This document shows, one piece after another, positions 33,537 to 41,517 of a stretch of 64,000 nt of DNA. This stretch comes from Streptomyces caeruleatus. GTDB taxonomy: Bacteria > Actinomycetota > Actinomycetes > Streptomycetales > Streptomycetaceae. Each line of letters begins with the position of its first letter. Position 1 is the first letter of the stretch. The notes below the pieces were generated by a model, which was given only the letters and a program-made list of their open reading frames with translations, was not told the DNA's origin and made no database searches. Position numbers and translations under genes: made by a program. The stretch lies in the NCBI RefSeq assembly GCF_001514235.1, contig NZ_KQ948927.1:505813-569812 (forward strand). Reading direction: 5' to 3'.

Positions 33537-35567
33537 ATGACGGCCGAGCTGGTGCGGGGGCAGAATCACCCGCTCTCCCAGGCCCGTCTGGAGATCCGGG
33601 TCTCGGCCGGCACACCGGTCGTGGCCGCCGCCACGCTCGGCGACGAGCAGGGCAGGATCCACGGCGTCGAATGGGTGGCCCATCCCGGCGCGCCTACCCT
33701 GCCCGGCCTCGAGGTCTCCCGGCAGGCGGCCGCCGACCATCGCCTCGCGGTGGACCTGGACGCCATGCCGGAAGCCGTCCACCGCGTCAGTGTGCTGCTC
33801 GCCCTGCCCACCGGCAGCGGCCCGACCAGGTTCGGAGCCGTCGCCACCCCCTTCGTCGCGGTCACCGGCCTCGACGGCACCGAGATCGCCAGCTACACCA
33901 TCACCGGTCTGGAGGCCGAGTCGGCCGTCGTCGCCCTGGAGCTCTACCGCCGCCAGGGCGCCTGGAAGGTGCGTGCCATCGGCCAGGGGTACGCGGGCGG
34001 TCTCGCCGACCTCTTCGCCGACCAGGGCCTGGCCCAGGCCCATCAGCTTGCCGGCGGCATCCATGAGGCGGTGGCCCAGGGCATGGCCCGCTCGGTGCCG
34101 GCACCCCCGACCCGGACGGACGGCGACCGTTCCCGGCAGACGGCCGCACCGGCACTCGGCCCGGACCAGGGCGGCTCCGCACCACAGGGCGCCCCCGGCA
34201 CCGGGTCCGGCTCCGCGTCACCGCAGCCCACCTCTCCTTACGGCACTCAGACCCCGGGCGCGCCGGGCCAGCCCGCACCGCAGCCGCCGTACCAGAGCGG
34301 AAGCGGCGCCACGGACCCCGCCCAGCCGTCCGCCCCCACGTCCGGGGGGCCGATCAACTACAGCCACCCGGGCCGGCAGACCGCGGCTCCGCCGCCGCCC
34401 CCGCCGACCGCGCCGCCCGCCGAGCCGGGGCAGCCCGCCCGGCCCGTCGCGGGTGACGCCACCGGCTGGTCCATGGACGAGCGGCTCTACAACCAGGTGT
34501 GGGGCATGTTCGAGGACCTGGCCCGCACCACGGCCGCCTATCGCAGCGCGGTCGACTTCGCCGACTCCCGTATGGAGAAGGAGCTCGACCAGGTCCTGTC
34601 GGATCCGCGCAGCCGGATCGGCGGACAGAGCGACGCCGCGCGCGAGGCCGCCCAGGCCAAGCACGCCCAGCTCGTCAACCAGGCCCGGGCGACGCTCGAC
34701 CGCGACCTCGTCCAGCTCACCGCCGAAGTCGAGGTCGTCGAGCCCGCACTGCCACCCGCCTACGCGGGATGGGACAACCCCGTCTGGCACGGCTACCGCG
34801 TACCGATGGAGATTCCCATGGCCCTGCGCCTGGGCGACCTCCATCTGCCCGAGAGCGCCGAGCTGCGCATCCCGATGCTGGTCCGGCTACCGCTGGAGCG
34901 CGGCCTGTGGATCGACAGCGGGCGCGGCGGATCGATCGACGGCTCGTTCACGGACTCCCACGACCTGCGGCGCCTCGCGATGGAGACGGCGGTGGCGCAC
35001 GCGGCCCGGCTGCTCGCCGTCTATCCGGCGGGCGAGTTCGCCGTGCAGGTCATCGACCCGGCCGGTTCCGGCGCACAGGCACTCGTACCGCTGGTGCAGT
35101 CCGGCGTGCTCGCGGCCCCGCCCGCCCTGGGAGCGGCCGGTGTCGCGGACGTCCTCGCGCGACTCACCCAACGTGTCGACCTGGTACAGATGGCGCTGCG
35201 CGGCGGGGCGCCCGACTCCCTGCCACCCGATTTCGACACGGCACAGCAACTGCTGATCGTCAATGACTTCCCGCACGGCTTCGACGACCGGGCCGTGAAC
35301 CAGCTGCGCTACCTCGCGGACGAGGGCCCGGCCGTCGGTGTCCACCTGATGATGGTCGCCGACCGCGAGGAAGCCTCCGCCTACGGCCCGTTGCTCGACC
35401 CGCTGTGGCGTTCGCTGCTGCGACTGACCCCGGTGCCGGACGATCATCTCGCCGACCCGTGGGTGGGGCACGCCTGGACCTATGAGCCCTCGCTCGTGCC
35501 GCCCGGCAGTCAGGTCCTCCACCAAGTGCTCACCCAGGTGGCGGCGGCCCGGGCCAAGTACCGGTAA
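33537..35567 (+). CDS. TerD-domain protein fused to an FtsK-like ATPase relic
   Basis: A 676-residue three-part protein. Residues 1-185 are a TerD domain (LVRGQNHPLSQARLEIRVSA, ALELYRRQGAWKVRAIGQGY). Residues about 190-310 are a Pro/Gln/Gly/Thr linker with a PPPPPP run. Residues about 320-676 resemble the ATPase part of FtsK/HerA-like Streptomyces ter proteins: an extended helical lead (VWGMFEDLARTTAAYRSAVD), LWIDSGRGGSIDGSFTDSHD where Walker A should be, a Walker B-like QQLLIVNDFPHGF and VGVHLMMVADREEA. The P-loop lysine is absent, so ATP hydrolysis is doubtful. ATG 33537 follows GGGGGACG. It probably acts with the adjacent TerD in a calcium-dependent stress complex. Confidence 0.85.
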   Translation: MTAELVRGQNHPLSQARLEIRVSAGTPVVAAATLGDEQGRIHGVEWVAHPGAPTLPGLEVSRQAAADHRLAVDLDAMPEAVHRVSVLLALPTGSGPTRFGAVATPFVAVTGLDGTEIASYTITGLEAESAVVALELYRRQGAWKVRAIGQGYAGGLADLFADQGLAQAHQLAGGIHEAVAQGMARSVPAPPTRTDGDRSRQTAAPALGPDQGGSAPQGAPGTGSGSASPQPTSPYGTQTPGAPGQPAPQPPYQSGSGATDPAQPSAPTSGGPINYSHPGRQTAAPPPPPPTAPPAEPGQPARPVAGDATGWSMDERLYNQVWGMFEDLARTTAAYRSAVDFADSRMEKELDQVLSDPRSRIGGQSDAAREAAQAKHAQLVNQARATLDRDLVQLTAEVEVVEPALPPAYAGWDNPVWHGYRVPMEIPMALRLGDLHLPESAELRIPMLVRLPLERGLWIDSGRGGSIDGSFTDSHDLRRLAMETAVAHAARLLAVYPAGEFAVQVIDPAGSGAQALVPLVQSGVLAAPPALGAAGVADVLARLTQRVDLVQMALRGGAPDSLPPDFDTAQQLLIVNDFPHGFDDRAVNQLRYLADEGPAVGVHLMMVADREEASAYGPLLDPLWRSLLRLTPVPDDHLADPWVGHAWTYEPSLVPPGSQVLHQVLTQVAAARAKYR

Positions 35568-35610
35568 AGACCCCCTGACCAGCGAACTTGGTACTTCTTT
35601 TGCCAAGCGC

Positions 35611-35640
35611 TTTACCTTTCCTTGGTAATTGGGGTACTGT
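35611..35640 (+). promoter_or_regulatory. Promoter of the riboswitch-terC transcript
   Basis: TTTACC (35611-35616), 18 bases, TACTGT (35635-35640). A start 7-8 bases later (about 35647-35648) would place the first transcribed bases directly at the 5' strand of riboswitch helix P1. Confidence 0.6.
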
Positions 35641-35648
35641 TTGTCCCA

Positions 35649-35787
35649 CGGAGGGGAGTACTCCCTGTCTGCTGCGGCGTACCCGTCAATACGGATCAGG
35701 CCAGATCCCGGGGCGTCGGCCCATCGTGGGTGGAAGAGACCTCCGGCGCGCGACGACGCTGACATTTGCCGTTACGACTGCCGGAGG
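35649..35787 (+). promoter_or_regulatory. yybP-ykoY manganese riboswitch and expression platform of terC
   Basis: The closing helix P1 is CGGAGG (35649-35654) with CCTCCG (35740-35745). The conserved loop GGGGAGTA follows the 5' strand, and the second conserved loop CGTCAATACG is at 35677-35686. GAAGAGACC precedes the 3' P1 strand, as in the yybP-ykoY family. The 3' strand extended to CCTCCGGC (35740-35747) is exactly complementary to GCCGGAGG (35780-35787), which holds the terC ribosome binding site. So Mn2+-bound P1 should free translation, and the unbound form should mask the site. TerC-type exporters are classic targets of this riboswitch. Confidence 0.88.
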
Positions 35788-35791
35788 CGCA

Positions 35792-36793
35792 GTGGAAGTC
35801 TCGACGACCCTTTGGGTCCTGACCATCGTGGGCCTTGCCGCCCTGATCGCGGTCGATTTCTTCATCGGCCGCAAGCCGCATGACGTATCGATCAAGGAAG
35901 CCGGAATCTGGACGGTCGTCTGGGTCGTCCTGGCGGGCCTCTTCGGGCTCGGCCTGCTGATCTTCGGCGGCGGACAGGCCGGCGGCGAGTTCTTCGCCGG
36001 CTTCATCACCGAGAAGTCGCTGAGCGTCGACAATCTCTTTGTCTTCGTCCTGATCATGGCGAAGTTCGCCGTGCCGACCCAGTACCAGCAGCGCGTGCTG
36101 CTCGTCGGTGTCCTGATAGCCCTCGTGCTGCGGGCCATCTTCATCGCCGCGGGTGCCGCCATCCTCGCCAGCTTCGCGTGGGTGTTCTATCTCTTCGGCG
36201 CCTTCCTGATCTGGACCGCCTGGAAGCTCATCCAGGAGGCCCGGGCCGGCGACGAGGAAGAGGAGTTCGAGGAGAACAAGCTGCTGAAGGCAGCCGAGCG
36301 CAGGTTCGGTGTCGCCGACCGCTACCACGGCACCAAGCTGTGGATCCAGGAGAACGGCAAGCGGGTCATGACCCCGATGCTGGTCGTGATGCTGGCGATC
36401 GGTACCACCGACGTGCTCTTCGCCCTCGACTCCATCCCGGCGATCTTCGGCCTGACGCAGGACCCGTACATCGTGTTCACGGCCAACGCCTTCGCGCTGA
36501 TGGGTCTGAGGCAGCTGTACTTCCTCATCGGTGGCCTGCTGAAGAAGCTGGTCCACCTCAGCTACGGCCTGTCGATCATCCTGGGCTTCATCGGCGTCAA
36601 GCTGGTGCTGCACGCGCTGCACGAGTCCGGCGTCCATGTCCCCGAGATCAGCATCCCGGTCTCGCTCGGCGTGATCTGCTCGGTCCTGATCATCACGACG
36701 ATCACCAGCCTCAGGGCTTCCAAGAAGCAGGCGGCGGCCGAGGCGGCGCAGGAGGAGAGCGAAGGCGCTCCGAAGGACAGCATCGACGTCTGA
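35792..36793 (+). CDS. terC: TerC-family manganese exporter/integral membrane protein
   Basis: A 333-residue protein with about nine membrane segments, e.g. LWVLTIVGLAALIAVDFFIG and IWTVVWVVLAGLFGLGLLIF. ITEKSLSVDNLFVFVLIMAK and AIGTTDVLFALDSIPAIFGL are the two Asp-bearing TerC signature repeats thought to form the metal path. The length is typical. GTG 35792 has GGAGG 4-5 bases upstream, within the riboswitch platform, so its translation is expected to rise with Mn2+. TerC proteins export Mn2+ and help metalate exported proteins. It follows two TerD genes and is terminated by a strong hairpin. Confidence 0.95.
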   Translation: MEVSTTLWVLTIVGLAALIAVDFFIGRKPHDVSIKEAGIWTVVWVVLAGLFGLGLLIFGGGQAGGEFFAGFITEKSLSVDNLFVFVLIMAKFAVPTQYQQRVLLVGVLIALVLRAIFIAAGAAILASFAWVFYLFGAFLIWTAWKLIQEARAGDEEEEFEENKLLKAAERRFGVADRYHGTKLWIQENGKRVMTPMLVVMLAIGTTDVLFALDSIPAIFGLTQDPYIVFTANAFALMGLRQLYFLIGGLLKKLVHLSYGLSIILGFIGVKLVLHALHESGVHVPEISIPVSLGVICSVLIITTITSLRASKKQAAAEAAQEESEGAPKDSIDV

Positions 36794-36819
36794 CCCCGTC
36801 GTACGTAGGAAGAACCAAC

Positions 36820-36862
36820 ACCGGGAGTGGTGCCCAGCGAATTGCCGAGCACCGCTCCCGGT
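36820..36862 (+). terminator. Terminator after terC
   Basis: 14-base arms ACCGGGAGTGGTGC/GCACCGCTCCCGGT with one G-T wobble and a 15-base loop, followed by a T-rich GCTTCTTT. Confidence 0.88.
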
Positions 36863-36922
36863 GCTTCTTTGGGTGCTGGGTGTCCTCGCCGGGGGACACT
36901 ACGGCCGGGGGTGGAGGCACCT

Positions 36923-37237
36923 GTGGACGCACCCATGAAGTTCGTACAGATCATCGACTTCGAGACCGAGCGCATCGACGAGATGCGGGAGCTGGCCCAC
37001 GAGACAGAACAGCGCCTGGCCGGCCGCAGCGGCGGCCCCACGCGCCGTCTCGTCCTCAAGGACCGGGGCCTGCCCAACCGCTACCTCGTAGTGATCGAGT
37101 TCGACTCCTACGAGGACGCCGTGCGCAACAGCGACGACCCCGAGACGACCAAGTTCGCGGAGCAGATGGCCGCGCTGTGCACCAGGCCGCCGTCCTTCAC
37201 GGACTGCGACGTACAGGAGACGACCGATTTCGCGTAG
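36923..37237 (+). CDS. Small hypothetical protein, possible dimeric alpha-beta-barrel fold
   Basis: A 104-residue protein. The pattern of strand-helix-strand (MKFVQIIDFETERIDEMREL, RYLVVIEFDSYEDAVRNSDD, TTKFAEQMAALC) resembles the ferredoxin-like monooxygenase/EthD fold of small dimeric proteins, but no catalytic residues can be assigned. GTG 36923 is preferred over ATG 36935 because GGAGG lies 5 bases upstream. It lies between terC's terminator and the antiporter gene and has its own upstream region. Function is unknown. Confidence 0.7.
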   Translation: MDAPMKFVQIIDFETERIDEMRELAHETEQRLAGRSGGPTRRLVLKDRGLPNRYLVVIEFDSYEDAVRNSDDPETTKFAEQMAALCTRPPSFTDCDVQETTDFA

Positions 37238-37340
37238 GGACATACGACCTACAGGGGCCCCGCATCCCGAGGGCGCGGGGCCGCCTGGCCACCACACCGA
37301 CCGGAATGCGAACCCCCCACCCCTCTGCGACGATCGCTCC

Positions 37341-38441
37341 ATGATCGCCAGGCTCAGGCCGCTCACGACCCGGTGGACTTACGCCGTGCCGGTGCTCGCG
37401 GTCGTCCTGCTGATCTTCACCTGGGGACGAGACCTGCCCGGCGCGGTCGTCGCGCTGGTGACGCTGGTCCTCGCGGGCGCCGTCCTGGCCGCCGTGCACC
37501 ATGCCGAAGTGGTCGCCCACCGGGTCGGCGAACCCTTCGGTTCCCTCGTCCTCGCGGTCGCCGTCACGATCATCGAGGTCGCCCTGATCGTGACCCTGAT
37601 GGCCGACGGCGGCGACAAGAGCTCCACCCTCGCGCGGGACACGGTCTTCGCCGCCGTGATGATCACCTGCAACGGCATCGTCGGCCTGTGCCTTCTGGTC
37701 GCCTCGCTGCGGCACGGCACGGCGGTCTTCAACCCCGAGGGCACCGGAGCCGCCCTCGCGACCGTCGCCACCCTGGCCACGCTCAGCCTGGTGCTGCCGA
37801 CGTTCACCACGAGCAAGCCCGGGCCGGAGTTCTCCACCGTCCAGCTGACGTTCGCCGCACTCTCCTCGCTGATCCTCTACGGCCTGTTCGTGACGACCCA
37901 GACCGTGCGCCACCGTGACTACTTCCTTCCCATCACCCGGCAGGGCGAGGTGATCACCGTGGACGACCACGCCCACGCGCCTTCCCAGCGCACGGCCTTG
38001 ATCAGCCTGGCGCTACTGGGCCTGGCCCTGATCGGTGTGGTCGGTCTGGCCAAGGGCGTGTCGCCGACCATCGAGTCCGGGGTGGCCGCAGCCGACCTGC
38101 CGCATGCGGTCGTCGGCGTGATCATCGCCCTGCTGGTGCTGCTCCCCGAGACGATCGCCGCGCTGCGCTCCGCCCGCCGTGACCGGGTGCAGACCAGCCT
38201 GAACCTGGCGCTCGGCTCGGCGATGGCCAGTATCGGCCTGACCGTCCCCGCGGTAGCCCTGGCCTCCGTCTGGCTCTCCGGCCCGCTCGTCCTCGGTCTG
38301 GGCCCCACCCACATGGTGCTGCTCGCCCTGACGGTGGTGGTGAGTTCGCTGACGGTGGTGCCGGGTAGGGCGACGCCGCTCCAAGGCGGCGTCCACCTGG
38401 TGCTGTTCGCGGCCTATCTGGAGCTCGCGATCAACCCGTAG
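37341..38441 (+). CDS. chaA: Ca2+/H+ antiporter (ChaA/CaCA family)
   Basis: A 366-residue protein with about 11 hydrophobic segments in two inverted halves. The first ion-binding alpha-repeat is GEPFGSLVLAVAVTIIEVAL (catalytic Glu in TIIE), and the second is LLVLLPETIAALRSARRDRV with QTSLNLALGSAMASIGLTVP, in which Glu in LLPE is the partner. The loop TRQGEVITVDDHAHAPSQRT separates the halves. It exchanges cytosolic Ca2+ (or Na+/K+) for protons. No ribosome binding site is seen before ATG 37341, and GACGAT lies 6 bases upstream, so the mRNA may be leaderless. Its placement after terD/terC fits a metal-homeostasis group. Confidence 0.9.
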   Translation: MIARLRPLTTRWTYAVPVLAVVLLIFTWGRDLPGAVVALVTLVLAGAVLAAVHHAEVVAHRVGEPFGSLVLAVAVTIIEVALIVTLMADGGDKSSTLARDTVFAAVMITCNGIVGLCLLVASLRHGTAVFNPEGTGAALATVATLATLSLVLPTFTTSKPGPEFSTVQLTFAALSSLILYGLFVTTQTVRHRDYFLPITRQGEVITVDDHAHAPSQRTALISLALLGLALIGVVGLAKGVSPTIESGVAAADLPHAVVGVIIALLVLLPETIAALRSARRDRVQTSLNLALGSAMASIGLTVPAVALASVWLSGPLVLGLGPTHMVLLALTVVVSSLTVVPGRATPLQGGVHLVLFAAYLELAINP

Positions 38442-38459
38442 CGGACACTGAGATGCTCC

Positions 38460-38486
38460 GGAGCCCGTCACCCGGTGGCGGGCTCC
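38460..38486. terminator. Hairpin between convergent chaA and MFS genes
   Basis: Arms GGAGCCCG/CGGGCTCC with an 11-base loop. The right arm covers the last codons of the MFS gene, so it can serve both directions. Confidence 0.6.
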
Positions 38487-39772
38487 GCCGCCGCGGCCGG
38501 CACCGGACGGGTCTCGGGCAGCAGCGCGAAACACACCAGACTGAGCAGCGCGACCCCGGTCATGTACGCCCCCACACCCCAGGGCACCCGACCGCCCTGG
38601 TCAGCGAGTGCGGTCGCCACGATCGGCGTGAGCGCGCCGCCGAGGACGCCGCCGAGGTTGTAGCCCACCGCGGCGCCCGTGCAGCGCACCCGGGGCTCGT
38701 ACAGCTCTGGCAGATACGCGGCGATCACCGCGAACATCATGATGAACGCGATCATCGCGCCGAGGAAGCCGAGGAACATCAGCAGCGGCTCACCCGTGGC
38801 GAGGAGCGCGACCATCGGGAACATCCACAGGGCGGTGGCAGTGCACCCGATCAGGCACAGCGGCCGCCGCCCGTGGAGGTCGCCGAGCCATGCCACCAGA
38901 GGGGTGAGCGAGCCCTTCACCAGCACCGCGCCCATGATGCAGGTCAGCATGACGCTGCGGCTCACGCCGAGTCGCTCGGTGGCGTACGCGAGGGACCAGG
39001 TCGTCACGGTGTAGAAGACCGCGTAGCCGATGGACAGCGCGCCGGCCGTCAGCAGGACGAGCCGCCAGTGGTCGCGTACGACCTCGGCGAGCGGCACGCG
39101 CGCGTGGTCGTCGATTTCAAGGAAGCGTGGGCTCTCGGCGAGCGACGACCGCAGCCACAGCCCGACCGTCGCGAGCACCCCGGCCGCCCAGAACGGCACC
39201 CGCCATCCCCACGCGGCGAACTGCGCCTCGGACAGCGTCGCCGACAGCCCCAGCACCACTCCGTTGGCGAGCAGAAAACCCAGCGCGGGCCCGACCTGCG
39301 GGAAGCTCGACCACAGCCCGCGCCGCCCGGCAGGCGCATGCTCCACCGTCAGCAGGACGGCCCCGCCCCACTCGCCGCCGAGCCCCAGCCCCTGCAGGAA
39401 GCGCAGCACGAGCAGCAGCAGGGGAGCGGCCACACCGATCGTGTCGTACGTCGGTACGCAGCCGACCGCGACCGTGGAGGCGCCGGTCAGCAGCAGCGAG
39501 GCGACGAGTACCGGCCGACGTCCGTGCCGGTCCCCGATGTGCCCGAACAACACCGATCCCAAGGGGCGCGCCACAAAGCCGACCCCGAACGTCGCGAAGG
39601 CGGCCAGGGTTCCCGCCACCGGCGAGAACGTCGGGAAGAACAGCGGGCCCAGGACCAGAGCCGCCGCGGTCCCGTAGACGAAGAAGTCGTAGAACTCGAT
39701 GGCCGTCCCGGCGAGCGAGGCCGTCGCGAGCCGCAACATGGAGGGCGCCTTTACGGTGCGTACGTCGTGCAT
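38468..39772 (-). CDS. MFS metabolite:H+ symporter (ShiA/ProP-like)
   Basis: A 434-residue transporter of the metabolite:proton symporter subfamily. LAGTAIEFYDFFVYGTAAAL is the conserved TM1 motif. FVARPLGSVLFGHIGDRHGR is the loop 2-3 signature. LRFLQGLGLGGEWGGAVLLT is TM4, and LVAWLGDLHGRRPLCLIGC is the loop 8-9 repeat. Related proteins import shikimate, alpha-ketoglutarate, proline/betaine or citrate. Proximity to aroQ (shikimate pathway) is suggestive for a ring-acid substrate but not evidence. Start ATG 39772 lacks a strong ribosome binding site. Confidence 0.9.
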   Translation of the reverse strand: MHDVRTVKAPSMLRLATASLAGTAIEFYDFFVYGTAAALVLGPLFFPTFSPVAGTLAAFATFGVGFVARPLGSVLFGHIGDRHGRRPVLVASLLLTGASTVAVGCVPTYDTIGVAAPLLLLVLRFLQGLGLGGEWGGAVLLTVEHAPAGRRGLWSSFPQVGPALGFLLANGVVLGLSATLSEAQFAAWGWRVPFWAAGVLATVGLWLRSSLAESPRFLEIDDHARVPLAEVVRDHWRLVLLTAGALSIGYAVFYTVTTWSLAYATERLGVSRSVMLTCIMGAVLVKGSLTPLVAWLGDLHGRRPLCLIGCTATALWMFPMVALLATGEPLLMFLGFLGAMIAFIMMFAVIAAYLPELYEPRVRCTGAAVGYNLGGVLGGALTPIVATALADQGGRVPWGVGAYMTGVALLSLVCFALLPETRPVPAAAAEPATG

Positions 39773-39834
39773 GCCGCGTCAACTACCCACAGTGATCGCG
39801 GGTTACGGGGGCGCGCGGGGGCGGTCGGCCTCCC

Positions 39835-40881
39835 TCAGTATGTGACGGTGATGCGCCGGGAGGGGCCATCGACGCGTACGACCCCGCCGTAAGGGATCAC
39901 CAGTTGGGGGTCGGTGTGCCCGAAGTCGACGTCGAAGACGATCGTGGTGTCGGGCGCGTAGGCGCGCATGGCGCGCCGAACGGCCTCACGCTGCTCAGCG
40001 GCGTAACGAGCGGCCTCCTCGGGGCCGTTGGGGTGCTCGAAGGACCAGGTCTTCGCGCGGCCCATCAGCAGAGCGGAGAACCGGTGCAGCAGGCCGCGCT
40101 CGCCCATGTTCCGCAGGGTGCGGAAGACCTCCTCGCCGCTCGGCATCTCCTCGGAGGTCTCCAGGAACAGCACCCCGCCGTCGTACTCCGAGAGGTCGCG
40201 CGCGATCTCCCGGTCGGCCATCAGCAACCAGCCGAGAATCTCCAGGCACCCGCCCCAACTGCGGCCCTCCACCACCTGGCCGGCGTTCACCCACGTCCAG
40301 CCGTCGGCGGGGCGTGTCTCCGGCTCCGCGTCGAAGGTCGCCGGGTCGGCCCAGTCGCGGTTGACGTCGTTCCAGCGCTCTGCGGGCCTGAGCTCGTACT
40401 CGCCCGACGTGAACAGCGCCGCCCGCAGTGACTCGGCGGTCAGCTGATCCATGGCGACAGGGCGGCCCAGCGCGGTCATGACGGTCGCACCGTGGTAGCC
40501 GACGATGCCGGTGTTGCGCAGGAACATCAGCAGGTTCGTGTTGTCGCTCATCCCGAAGAACGGCTTCGGGTTCGACCGGATCAACTCCCGGTCCAGCAGC
40601 GGCAGCATGGTGATCTGGTCGTCGCCGCCGATGGACGCCATGACCGCCTTGATGTCCGGATCGGCGAACGCGGCGTGGATGTCGTCGGCCCGCTCCCGCG
40701 GCGTCGAGCCCATCTTGCGGGTCGCCGGATACTCGACCGGTTCGAGCTCGAATTCCTTGCGCAGCCGCTCCAGGCCCAGTTCGAAGGGGCGCGGGAAGAG
40801 GCCGGGCAGTCCGGCGCCGGGCGAGATGACGGCGACGCGGTCGCCCGGGGAGGGCTTGGGAGGGTACGAGATCATGGTCAT
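39835..40881 (-). CDS. S66 family serine peptidase (LD-carboxypeptidase/MccF-like)
   Basis: A 348-residue protein. GDRVAVISPGAGLPGLFPRP opens the domain, IKAVMASIGGDDQITMLPLL and NPKPFFGMSDNTNLLMFLRN hold the nucleophile Ser (GMSDNT), and the remaining triad is Glu in LFLETSEEMPSGEEVFRTLR and His in FDVDFGHTDPQLVIPYGG. The length and the GxSD motif fit MccF-like members, which cleave amide bonds in aminoacyl nucleotides such as microcin C, or LD-linkages of peptidoglycan. There is no signal peptide, so cytosolic detoxification is favoured. ATG 40881 is set by a -10 hexamer 6 bases upstream; ATG 40875 is an alternative. Confidence 0.88.
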   Translation of the reverse strand: MTMISYPPKPSPGDRVAVISPGAGLPGLFPRPFELGLERLRKEFELEPVEYPATRKMGSTPRERADDIHAAFADPDIKAVMASIGGDDQITMLPLLDRELIRSNPKPFFGMSDNTNLLMFLRNTGIVGYHGATVMTALGRPVAMDQLTAESLRAALFTSGEYELRPAERWNDVNRDWADPATFDAEPETRPADGWTWVNAGQVVEGRSWGGCLEILGWLLMADREIARDLSEYDGGVLFLETSEEMPSGEEVFRTLRNMGERGLLHRFSALLMGRAKTWSFEHPNGPEEAARYAAEQREAVRRAMRAYAPDTTIVFDVDFGHTDPQLVIPYGGVVRVDGPSRRITVTY

Positions 40882-40887
40882 AACGAG

Positions 40888-40893
40888 AGGGTA
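40888..40893 (-). promoter_or_regulatory. Putative -10 of leaderless S66 peptidase gene
   Basis: Minus-strand TACCCT, 6 bases before ATG 40881; no Shine-Dalgarno. Confidence 0.5.
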
Positions 40894-40985
40894 GGACGCG
40901 CGTCGTGACCTACGTACCGTGATAAACCGGGGGCTGAGCAGCGGTCATCGACGGACCGCCCGACCCCGAACGGACCGGAGGAACC

Positions 40986-41459
40986 GTGCCCCGCACCCTG
41001 GCCCACGCCCCCATCATGATCCTCAACGGCCCCAACCTGAACCTGCTCGGCCAGCGCCAGCCGGAGATCTACGGCTCCGAGACCCTGGCCGACGTCGAGG
41101 CCCTGTGCGCCAAGGCGGCGGCCGCGCACGGCGGCACGATCGACTTCCGACAGTCCAACCACGAGGGTGAGTTGGTCGACTGGATCCACGAGGCGCGGCT
41201 CAACCACTGCGGGATCGTGATCAACCCCGGCGCCTACTCGCACACCTCCGTGGCCATCCTGGATGCGCTCAACACCTGTGACGGGCTTCCGGTCTTGGAG
41301 GTCCACATCTCCAACATCCACAAGCGCGAGTCGTTCCGGCACCACTCGTACGTCTCCCTGCGGGCCGACGGGGTCATCGCGGGGTGCGGTGTGCAGGGGT
41401 ACGCGTTCGGCGTGGAGCGGGTCGCGGCGCTCGCGGGGGCGGGGCAGGCGGCCACGTGA
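40986..41459 (+). CDS. aroQ: Type II 3-dehydroquinate dehydratase
   Basis: A 157-residue enzyme starting at GTG 40986 with GGAGG 5-6 bases upstream. All type II motifs are present: [20 protein letters not shown] (catalytic Tyr region), [40 protein letters not shown] and [20 protein letters not shown] (Glu-His pair). It performs the trans-dehydration of 3-dehydroquinate to 3-dehydroshikimate and assembles as a dodecamer. The gene stands alone; other shikimate genes are not in the window. The C-terminal tail is Ala/Gly-rich as in other Streptomyces. Confidence 0.97.
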   Translation: MPRTLAHAPIMILNGPNLNLLGQRQPEIYGSETLADVEALCAKAAAAHGGTIDFRQSNHEGELVDWIHEARLNHCGIVINPGAYSHTSVAILDALNTCDGLPVLEVHISNIHKRESFRHHSYVSLRADGVIAGCGVQGYAFGVERVAALAGAGQAAT

Positions 41460-41480
41460 CGTGATTGTGAGGGGCTGACG

Positions 41481-41517
41481 TGTAAGGACCGCCCCGCCAT
41501 GGCGAGCGGTCCTTACA
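41481..41517. terminator. Bidirectional terminator between aroQ and the ABC operon
   Basis: Perfect 12-base arms TGTAAGGACCGC/GCGGTCCTTACA with a 13-base loop. The right arm overlaps the TAA stop of the ABC ATPase gene. Confidence 0.8.

Noticed and set aside
38468..41459. Shikimate uptake and utilisation cluster
   Set aside because: The MFS symporter is separated from aroQ by an unrelated peptidase, runs on the opposite strand, and substrate specificity cannot be read from sequence.
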